Origin: Proteocatella sp049670425
GTDB taxonomy: Bacteria > Bacillota > Clostridia > Peptostreptococcales > Filifactoraceae
Assembly (NCBI GenBank): GCA_049670425.1
Contig: JBATTG010000008.1
Coordinates: forward strand, 1 to 12,184
Direction: 5' to 3'
Length of the DNA: 12,184 nucleotides
The notes below the pieces were generated by a model, which saw only the letters and a list, made by a program, of their open reading frames with translations, had not been told where the DNA came from and did no database searches. Positions 1 to 4,555 of this stretch are shown here, one piece after another. The position numbers and the translations under genes are program-made. How positions within the stretch are numbered: position 1 is the first letter of the stretch; each line of letters opens with the position of its first letter.

Positions 1-287
1 GATTGTTGTCCTACCCATGGCCGGGGAATATAAGGGAACTTCAGAATGTTGTTGAATATGCGGTTAATTTTACAAGAAACACGTGGATATCAGAAAACGA
101 CCTGCCCAAAAGGATCATAAATTCTCAAGACATGAAGGCGGTCACAAAAATAATACCGCTGAATGAAGTAGAGAAATTCTATATCAATGAAGCCCTTAGG
201 ATATACGGAAATTACCTGATTGGAAAAGAACGGGCGGCGAAGGAACTTGGAATAAGCCGGGCTACCTTGTATAGGAAGTTGAAGTAA
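1..287 (+). CDS. sigma-54-dependent transcriptional activator, C-terminal fragment (5' end outside window)
   Basis: This is the last 94 codons or so of a bacterial enhancer-binding protein; the reading frame starts at base 3 and the gene began upstream. The visible part opens with YPWPGNIRELQNVVEYAV, the end of the AAA+ sigma-54 interaction domain (sensor II region, family consensus WPGNVRELxNxxE). After a linker of about 35 residues comes a Fis-type helix-turn-helix, with AAKELGISRATLYRKLK at the extreme C-terminus. Such proteins use ATP hydrolysis to open promoters held by sigma-54 RNA polymerase. The N-terminal sensory domain, which would reveal the signal, is missing, so the target and inducer cannot be named. 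I did not see a convincing GG-N10-GC sigma-54 promoter in the window, and nothing links the regulator to the atp or ppx-ppk genes. The gene ends in TAA at 285-287, followed by a long hairpin. Confidence 0.9.
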   Translation, partial: LLSYPWPGNIRELQNVVEYAVNFTRNTWISENDLPKRIINSQDMKAVTKIIPLNEVEKFYINEALRIYGNYLIGKERAAKELGISRATLYRKLK

Positions 288-319
288 TAGAAGTGGATTT
301 ATTGGATGTGATTTCGAAA

Positions 320-378
320 AATATACTGTCTTTTTTCAGCTTGCCAAATAAGCAGGAAGAAGTCAGTATATTATTTTT
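320..378 (+). terminator. long U-tailed hairpin, probable terminator of the sigma-54 activator gene
   Basis: Bases 320-342 pair with 350-372 around a seven-base loop (343-349). Of 23 opposed positions, 21 pair; the two exceptions are T329/T363 and A338/A354. The right arm runs straight into TTATTTTT (371-378). Two pairs (333/359 and 336/356) are U-G on the plus-strand RNA but would be A-C on the minus strand, so the structure fits a plus-strand transcript. It lies 32 bases after the activator stop codon. Its length is unusual for a simple terminator, so a stable 3' mRNA end or a small RNA is also possible. Confidence 0.65.
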
Positions 379-443
379 GGAACTTTTGTGAATTTAGTGG
401 TATTGAGAGAAAATTGAAATGCTTTAAATTGAATTTTGATAAT

Positions 444-474
444 AAAAAAACACCTGATTATCAGATGTTTTTTT
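444..474 (-). terminator. rho-independent terminator of the tRNA-Arg pair
   Basis: Bases 444-457 pair with 461-474 around a TTA loop: A7 plus CACCTGA against TCAGATG plus T7. The only imperfect position (454/465) is a C-A mismatch in plus-strand RNA but a G-U wobble in minus-strand RNA. The hairpin is therefore fully paired only for transcripts coming from the tRNA side, and it ends in a run of U. It begins five bases beyond the 3' end of tRNA-Arg(UCU). It could act weakly in the other direction for the activator gene. Confidence 0.8.
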
Positions 475-478
475 AAAT

Positions 479-555
479 TGGTGTGTCTGGAGGGATTCGA
501 ACCCCCGACACCCGGCTTAGAAGGCCGGTGCTCTATCCGACTGAGCTACAAACAC
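479..555 (-). tRNA. tRNA-Arg, anticodon UCU
   Basis: On the minus strand a full cloverleaf can be drawn. The acceptor stem GTGTTTG pairs with CAGACAC (one G-U), followed by TA at positions 8-9 and a D stem starting GCTC. The anticodon stem CCGGC/GCCGG encloses the loop CTTCTAA, giving anticodon TCT at plus-strand bases 519-521. The T arm has GGGGG, TTCGAAT and CCCTC. Discriminator A and an encoded CCA (479-481) finish the gene, 77 nt in all. It decodes AGA (and AGG by wobble), the arginine codon that dominates the genes in this window. It is the second gene of a two-tRNA transcript, six bases after tRNA-Arg(CCU). Confidence 0.97.
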
Positions 556-561
556 ATGTTA

Positions 562-638
562 TGGTGCACCTAAGAGGACTTGAACCTCCGACGCACAGTT
601 TAGGAAACTGTCGCTCTATCCTGCTGAGCTATAGGTGC
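562..638 (-). tRNA. tRNA-Arg, anticodon CCU
   Basis: The minus strand folds as a tRNA with a perfect seven-pair acceptor stem, GCACCTA with TAGGTGC. It has TA at positions 8-9, a GCTC D stem, and anticodon stem ACAGT/ACTGT around the loop TTCCTAA, giving anticodon CCT. The T arm has GGAGG, TTCAAGT and CCTCT (one G-U). Discriminator A and encoded CCA (562-564) complete 77 nt. It reads the rarer AGG codon. It is the promoter-proximal member of the tandem arginine tRNA pair. Confidence 0.97.
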
Positions 639-661
639 ATACGAATCATCACGTAAATACT

Positions 662-690
662 ATTTTAGCGAAAAAAACCTAAAATGTCAA
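662..690 (-). promoter_or_regulatory. sigma-70-type promoter for the tRNA-Arg pair
   Basis: Read on the minus strand there is a perfect -35 box TTGACA (690-685), a 17-base spacer, and a -10 box TAAAAT (667-662, five of six to consensus). Transcription would start near base 655, about 17 bases before the mature 5' end of tRNA-Arg(CCU). Box sequences, spacing and position all agree. Confidence 0.8.
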
Positions 691-863
691 CTAAAGTATT
701 TTGAAATAGTTTTTTGAAATAAAAATGCATCAATATAGATAAAAAAATAACTATGTTAATCGTGATTTTTTTAAAAAAATGTTGGTAGTAATTAAAATTT
801 GTAATAATGGAGCACTATTAATTAAAAATAGTTTCGAATATTCTGAAAGGAATATATTTTAAA

Positions 864-895
864 TTGACTTTTAATGCTCGATATAGTAATATAAT
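864..895 (+). promoter_or_regulatory. probable promoter of the atp operon
   Basis: A -35-like TTGACT (864-869) is followed after 17 bases by TAATAT (887-892), which overlaps a perfect TATAAT at 890-895 (20-base spacing). Transcription would begin near 900, leaving a leader of about 100 bases before the first start codon at 1000. The rest of the 639-999 intergenic region is AT-rich, with no gene visible on either strand. Its only other assigned element is the divergent tRNA promoter. The stretch is AT-rich enough for chance matches, so the exact -10 choice is uncertain. Confidence 0.55.
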
Positions 896-999
896 TTTAA
901 AGTAAAAGTTTTATATTTTCATAAAAACAGCTGCAAAATTCAAGAAAACAGTTGTGATTAGCATTATAAATAACAGTATATATGACAGGAGATATTGCT

Positions 1000-1245
1000 A
1001 TGAAAATAAATTCTAAAAATTTTTTAGGGATAGGCAAAAATCTAGCATTAGTAACGCAAATGGGGATAATGATACTTGCTCCAATCGGATTGTGCATGTT
1101 TGTTGCAAACTTCCTTATAAATAAATTTGATTTAGGCGATGGGGTAATGATTATTGCCATCTTATTAGGAGTATCGGCAGGTTTTCTGAATATTTACAAA
1201 ATTGTACAAGGATACTTCAAAAAAAACACTAAAACTAAAAAATAG
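1000..1245 (+). CDS. atpZ: AtpZ/AtpI-family small membrane protein, first gene of atp operon
   Basis: This is an 81-residue protein with two predicted membrane helices (roughly residues 14-36 and 44-64) and a lysine-rich tail. The pattern LALVTQMGI...PIGLCMF...GVSAGFLNIYKI matches the small 'F0F1-ATPase subunit / ATPase_gene1' family (AtpZ), usually found first in Firmicutes atp operons. In Bacillus, AtpZ together with AtpI has been connected with Mg2+/Ca2+ supply and c-ring assembly; its exact role here is inferred. I chose the ATG at 1000 over the in-frame ATG at 982. AGGAG at 987-991 sits eight bases before 1000, and the 982 start would place this ribosome binding site inside the gene with no site of its own. 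A 90-base AT-rich gap separates it from atpI. Confidence 0.8.
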   Translation: MKINSKNFLGIGKNLALVTQMGIMILAPIGLCMFVANFLINKFDLGDGVMIIAILLGVSAGFLNIYKIVQGYFKKNTKTKK

Positions 1246-1335
1246 TCACAAATTTAAGTATATATTAAAAAGATATATTCAGTATTTAAAAAAATAATTG
1301 ATAAAAAAAAAACAAGATGAATTGAGAATAATATA

Positions 1336-1707
1336 ATGGAAAAACTGTTTAAAACAAAAGTTGGAATAATAAAAAATGCAATAATAATAGTCAGCATTAT
1401 GGCGCTGCTTACGGTTTTGTTGATTACAGAGAAAAGTCAGGTGCTGACAGGTTTGATTTTTGGTCTTCTAATTTCAATATTGTGCTTTGAACAGCTTTCG
1501 GCAGCAATTATAAAAGCTGTGGAGCTGCCACCTGAAAAAGCACAGCTATTTGTCGGGATAAGGTATTTTATAAGGCTTTTTATATATGCAGCAGTGCTTT
1601 ATATCTCAATAAAAGCAGATTATATAAATGTAATTGGAACCCTTGCAGGGCTAATAAGCATAAAGCTTTCAATCCTTTTTTCAACGGTGACAAAGGGATT
1701 TAAATAA
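1336..1707 (+). CDS. atpI: ATP synthase subunit I (AtpI), c-ring assembly factor
   Basis: This is a 123-residue, very hydrophobic protein with four predicted membrane helices (about residues 12-30, 34-54, 73-92 and 97-117). It matches the size and topology of the ATP-synt_I family. It lies directly before atpB, the usual place for atpI. AtpI is not part of the finished enzyme; in several bacteria, including Na+-type ones, it helps assemble the c ring. The start at 1336 has a poor ribosome binding site (only GAG at 1324-1326, nine bases away), in contrast to the strong sites of the structural genes. Low expression would suit an assembly factor. Sequence conservation in this family is low, so the assignment leans on size, topology and position. 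Confidence 0.8.
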   Translation: MEKLFKTKVGIIKNAIIIVSIMALLTVLLITEKSQVLTGLIFGLLISILCFEQLSAAIIKAVELPPEKAQLFVGIRYFIRLFIYAAVLYISIKADYINVIGTLAGLISIKLSILFSTVTKGFK

Positions 1708-1791
1708 GTTATTATTATTCGAAGCAAAAAAACTTCAGGATATTAATATAAAGAAGAAATCTAAGAATTAACTTGGAAAGGAGGATTACTA

Positions 1792-2514
1792 ATGGGTGAT
1801 GGAGGATTTGGAGCAAAAATAATGTTCACGGTCAGTGAAAATGTACCCCTGATAGGTGGTTTGCCAATTACTGAAACTATAACTACAACATGGATAATAA
1901 TGGCAATACTGATATTAGGCTCAATTATTCTTACCAAAAATCTCAAAAGAATTCCAAGTGGCATGCAAAATACTATAGAATTACTTGTAAACACAGTATA
2001 TAAACTTACTGAGGAAACAATGGGTAATGATAAAGTTGGATTTGCGCCATACATTGGAACTTTAATGATGTATCTTGCAGTCGCAAACTTAATTGGACTT
2101 CTTGGCATCAGACCCCCAACGGCTGATCTTAATATGACTTTGGCTTTAGCACTTATAACGTTTTTTATGATTCATTTTAACGGGATAAGGAAGAAAGGGA
2201 TATTTGGATATCTTAAGGGTTTTACGGAGCCATTTATTTTACTTACACCAATCAATCTGATTGGAGAGATTGCAACCCCAATATCTTTATCATTTCGTCT
2301 ATTTGGAAATATAGTTGGAGGATCAATAATAATGGCCTTGGTTTATGCTGCTTTGGCATCATTTTCAACGGCATTGTTGGGAATCGATATTCCGATATTA
2401 CAAGTAGGAGTACCTGCTGTATTGCATGTATATTTTGATGTGTTCTCTGGATTATTACAGACATTTATATTTGCCATGTTAACTATGGTATTTGTATCTG
2501 GTGCAATGGACTAG
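1792..2514 (+). CDS. atpB: F1Fo ATP synthase subunit a
   Basis: This is a 240-residue membrane stator subunit that forms the two ion half-channels against the c ring. Predicted helices lie at about 33-48, 84-106, 113-131, 155-200 (helical hairpin region) and 204-236. The diagnostic stretch ISLSFRLFGNIVGG carries the essential arginine, R169 (equivalent to E. coli R210), which releases the ion from the c-subunit carboxylate. The last helix has FDVFSGLLQTFIFAML with Q223 at the position of E. coli Q252. The start is fixed by AAAGGAGG at 1777-1784, seven bases before the ATG. No upstream in-frame start is needed. The 37-base gap to atpE1 contains only the next ribosome binding site. Whether this subunit conducts Na+ is inferred from the c subunits, not from this gene alone. 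Confidence 0.97.
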   Translation: MGDGGFGAKIMFTVSENVPLIGGLPITETITTTWIIMAILILGSIILTKNLKRIPSGMQNTIELLVNTVYKLTEETMGNDKVGFAPYIGTLMMYLAVANLIGLLGIRPPTADLNMTLALALITFFMIHFNGIRKKGIFGYLKGFTEPFILLTPINLIGEIATPISLSFRLFGNIVGGSIIMALVYAALASFSTALLGIDIPILQVGVPAVLHVYFDVFSGLLQTFIFAMLTMVFVSGAMD

Positions 2515-2551
2515 GGTTAAGAGACGAAAATTATAAGAAAGGGGTGTTTTG

Positions 2552-3106
2552 ATGCAAGAAATGGATTTTATAAGTAGATTTTTATACTGGCTAATGTCCT
2601 TTGACAGGAAAGCTGTTATTCTCGGGGCTTCAGCTATCGCAGCAGGGTTTGCCATGATAGCGGGAATCGGGCCAGGAATAGGACAGGGTTTTGCGGCAGG
2701 AAAAGGCGCAGAGGCTGTAGGAAAAAATCCAAAGTCTGCAAAACAAACGACCATGATAATGCTGCTTGGAGCCGCAGTTGCCGAAACATCAGGAATTTTA
2801 TCGCTGGTTGTTGCGTTAATATTACTTTTTGGAAATCCGGTAGTTTCGCAAGACGGTGCAGTAATAGTACTTGCAGCTTCGGTTATTGGAGCTGGACTTT
2901 CGATGATAGCTGGAATCGGCCCAGGAATCGGCCAAGGATATGCAGCTGGAAAAGGAGCTGAGGGAGTTGGTAAACGACCTGAAATTCAATCTTCAATTAT
3001 GAAGGCTATGTTTGTAGGGCAGGCAGTAGCTCAAACTACAGGAATTTATGCACTTGTAATATCATTGGTATTATTATTTGCAAACCCGTTATTGAGTCTT
3101 TTGTAA
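2552..3106 (+). CDS. atpE1: duplicated (four-helix) ATP synthase c subunit, c1 type, with a single ion-binding carboxylate
   Basis: This is a 184-residue fusion of two c-type helical hairpins (about residues 21-95 and 103-178), after an N-terminal extension of about 20 residues, MQEMDFISRFLYWLMSFDRK. Hairpin 1 has PGIGQ (P41, Q45) and AETSGIL (E78, T79, L83). Hairpin 2 has PGIGQ (P124, Q128) but AQTTGIY (Q161, T162, Y166). Only hairpin 1 therefore keeps the ion-binding carboxylate, giving one site per four helices, as in V-type rotors. Acetobacterium woodii has a c1 of this kind (about 18 kDa) mixed with ordinary c subunits in one ring; the same role is inferred here. A TTG at 2549 also opens the frame, but ATG 2552 is preferred. 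AAAGGGGTG at 2538-2546 is its imperfect ribosome binding site. The gene is intact, with no stop or frameshift between the hairpins. Confidence 0.95.
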   Translation: MQEMDFISRFLYWLMSFDRKAVILGASAIAAGFAMIAGIGPGIGQGFAAGKGAEAVGKNPKSAKQTTMIMLLGAAVAETSGILSLVVALILLFGNPVVSQDGAVIVLAASVIGAGLSMIAGIGPGIGQGYAAGKGAEGVGKRPEIQSSIMKAMFVGQAVAQTTGIYALVISLVLLFANPLLSLL

Positions 3107-3309
3107 ACAAAAAAATTAAGAGTCACAAATTATGATTTGAAATAATTAAAAAAATTAATATATTAGGAGGAAACATTATGGAACCTATCACAGGAAAAGC
3201 ATTAGTATTAGCATGTTCAGCAATTGGAGCAGGTCTTGCGATGATCGCAGGTATAGGACCTGGTATTGGACAGGGTTTTGCAGCAGGAAAAGGTGCAGAG
3301 GCAGTAGGA
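2651..3309 (+). repeat. three copies of the c-subunit hairpin module (two in atpE1, one in atpE2)
   Basis: The glycine-rich helix-1 module (family pattern MIAGIGPGIGQG, then AAGKGAE) occurs three times in tandem order. The copies lie at 2651-2722 (c1 hairpin 1), about 2900-2971 (c1 hairpin 2) and 3238-3309 (c2). Copies one and three encode 24 identical residues but differ at 12 of 72 bases, all synonymous. The module arose by duplication and is held by protein-level selection, with no sign of recent gene conversion between these two copies. Confidence 0.85.
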
Positions 3310-3447
3310 AGACAGCCTGAAGCGCAGGGGGATATAATAAAAACAATGCTTCTTGGAGCAGCAGTAGCAGAAACAACAGGTATATATGGATTAGTTATTG
3401 CACTTATATTGTTATTTGCAAATCCATTGATAAAATTACTTGGATAA
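3178..3447 (+). CDS. atpE2: ATP synthase c subunit (two-helix, Na+-type)
   Basis: This is an 89-residue proteolipid with two membrane helices (about 8-40 and 53-83) joined by the polar loop around R45-Q46-P47. The complete Na+ signature is present with the same numbering as the Ilyobacter tartaricus c subunit: P28, Q32, V63, E65, T66 (Ser in Ilyobacter), T67 and Y70. In the family Q32 and E65 bind Na+ with V63 and residue 66 of the adjoining hairpin, and Y70 helps hold E65. This strongly suggests Na+ rather than H+ coupling. A perfect AGGAGG (3165-3170) seven bases before the ATG predicts strong translation, as needed for the most abundant subunit. A. woodii carries two nearly identical copies of this gene; only one exists here, and the 54 bases that follow hold no remnant of another. 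Confidence 0.97.
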   Translation: MEPITGKALVLACSAIGAGLAMIAGIGPGIGQGFAAGKGAEAVGRQPEAQGDIIKTMLLGAAVAETTGIYGLVIALILLFANPLIKLLG

Positions 3448-3458
3448 TAAATACGACA

Positions 3459-3471
3459 GCACAATATGTGC
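3459..3471 (+). other. small intercistronic hairpin after atpE2
   Basis: GCACA (3459-3463) and TGTGC (3467-3471) pair around an ATA loop, 11 bases after the atpE2 stop and before the atpF ribosome binding site. It has no U tract, so it is not a terminator. It could stabilise the end of the c-subunit message, but five pairs can also arise by chance. Confidence 0.3.
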
Positions 3472-3501
3472 AGAAGCCGTTAAAAGGAAGGAGGCGTATT
3501 T

Positions 3502-4008
3502 ATGGCAGGGCTTATAGACTTAAAAGTTTGGCAAATAATATTTAATATAGCAAATACAGTAATACTGTTTTTAGCGCTTAGACATTTTTTATTCAAACCA
3601 GTAAAAGAATTTATGGATAACAGAACGAACAGCATTCAGGAATCAATTGATACTGCGGAAGAAAAAAACAAGGAAGCCGAAAGACTTAATGTGCAGTACC
3701 AGGAGAAGCTTGCGAAAGCTCATGAAGAAGGACGCGAAATAGTAAAGACATCAACCAAACATGCTGAGAAAAAAGCTGAAGAGATAATTATCGCAGCTAA
3801 AGACGACGTTCAGAGAATGAAAGCTAAAGCACATAAAGATGTTGAACAGGAAAAAGAAAATGCAGCAAAATCCATCAAAGGTGAAGTTGCCAGCATAGCA
3901 ATAATTGCAGCGGGTAAAATTATCAACAGAACCCTTGATGAAGAAACTAACAAGAATTTGATAGATGAAGTCATAAATGAAATAGGTGATGAGAGATGGT
4001 CGAGCTAG
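3502..4008 (+). CDS. atpF: F1Fo ATP synthase subunit b
   Basis: This is a 168-residue peripheral stalk subunit. One N-terminal membrane helix (about residues 9-26) is followed by the family motif FLFKPVKEFM. A long charged coiled coil of E/K-rich heptads follows (about 35-130), with a C-terminal region (about 130-165) that should contact the delta subunit. A single b gene is present, so the stalk is presumably a homodimer. The start is set by GGAAGGAGG (3486-3494), seven bases before the ATG. The last 13 bases overlap the start of atpH, which suggests coupled translation of the two stalk proteins. Confidence 0.97.
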   Translation: MAGLIDLKVWQIIFNIANTVILFLALRHFLFKPVKEFMDNRTNSIQESIDTAEEKNKEAERLNVQYQEKLAKAHEEGREIVKTSTKHAEKKAEEIIIAAKDDVQRMKAKAHKDVEQEKENAAKSIKGEVASIAIIAAGKIINRTLDEETNKNLIDEVINEIGDERWSS

Positions 4009-4529
4009 TAGCCAAAAACTATGCTAGAGCACTATTTGATCTAGCTATAGAAGAAAAAAAGGTAGAGGAAATAGGAGAAGAAGTAGAAGCAGTTGCCAAG
4101 ATTCTAGAATCAGATAAGAGCTTTTATGAATTTTTTATCACACCGCTGGTTGCCAAGAAGGATAAAGTAGACCTTATTGAAAAAGCATTTGGCGGTAAGA
4201 TTTCCAAGCATACAGAAAATTTTTTCAAAGTGCTTATAGAAAATGGCAGAGGCAATGAATTTTTGGGAATAAGTTCCCAGTATAAAAAAATGCAACTGGA
4301 ATATTTCAATATGATAGAGGCTGTTGCATTCACGGTTCTGCCGATAACGCAATTGCAGCATCAGAAATTAGTGGAGAAGTTAGAGAAGGAAACCGGTAAG
4401 AAGGTTATCTTAAAAAACACTATAGATCAAAGCCTTCTTGGAGGCATGCTGATTAAAGTAGGTGAACAAGAAATTGATGGAACAGTGCTTAATCGATTGA
4501 AAAATTTACAGGCGGCAATAACCAAATAA
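3996..4529 (+). CDS. atpH: F1Fo ATP synthase subunit delta
   Basis: This is a 177-residue soluble subunit that joins the top of F1 to the b stalk. The N-terminal helical domain begins with NYARALFDLA, the family opening. The C-terminal domain has the signature GGMLIKVGEQEIDGTVLNRL near residues 149-168, close to the PROSITE-type delta pattern. It starts 13 bases inside atpF; AGGTGAT (3984-3990), five bases upstream of the ATG, matches the downstream half of the consensus ribosome binding site. The 26-base gap to atpA contains only the atpA ribosome binding site. Length and order are normal for a Firmicutes atp operon. Confidence 0.96.
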   Translation: MVELVAKNYARALFDLAIEEKKVEEIGEEVEAVAKILESDKSFYEFFITPLVAKKDKVDLIEKAFGGKISKHTENFFKVLIENGRGNEFLGISSQYKKMQLEYFNMIEAVAFTVLPITQLQHQKLVEKLEKETGKKVILKNTIDQSLLGGMLIKVGEQEIDGTVLNRLKNLQAAITK

Positions 4530-4555
4530 ATTAGTAGCAAGGGATGTGAAAATAG

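Noticed and set aside
800..822. Weak hairpin TAATAATG/CACTATTA in the tRNA-atp intergenic region
   Set aside because: It has one mismatch and mostly A-T pairs, with no U tract and no gene end nearby; not distinguishable from background.
836..843. Palindrome GAATATTC as a possible operator
   Set aside because: An eight-base palindrome in AT-rich DNA is common, it does not extend, and it does not match the LexA-type GAAC-N4-GTTC box.
982..999. Upstream in-frame ATG for the AtpZ-like gene
   Set aside because: It would put AGGAG (987-991) within the coding sequence and has no ribosome binding site of its own.
897..1160. Minus-strand reading frame of 87 codons opposite atpZ
   Set aside because: It is a mirror of the plus-strand gene, with no ribosome binding site or recognisable family; the plus-strand frame has a family match and a good initiation site.
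2549..2551. TTG as start of atpE1
   Set aside because: The adjacent ATG at 2552 is the stronger codon, and the AAAGGGGTG site is well spaced from it.
1244..3131. Shared 11-mer AGTCACAAATT after atpZ (1244-1254) and after atpE1 (3121-3131)
   Set aside because: Several 11-base matches are expected by chance in 12 kb of AT-rich DNA, and the flanks are not alike enough to indicate a repeat element.
2479..3464. Open minus-strand frames opposite the c-subunit genes
   Set aside because: They arise from the glycine/alanine-rich repeats of atpE1 and atpE2 read in antisense; both show the same PFPAAKPCPIPGPIPA-type string at each module, as expected for an artefact.
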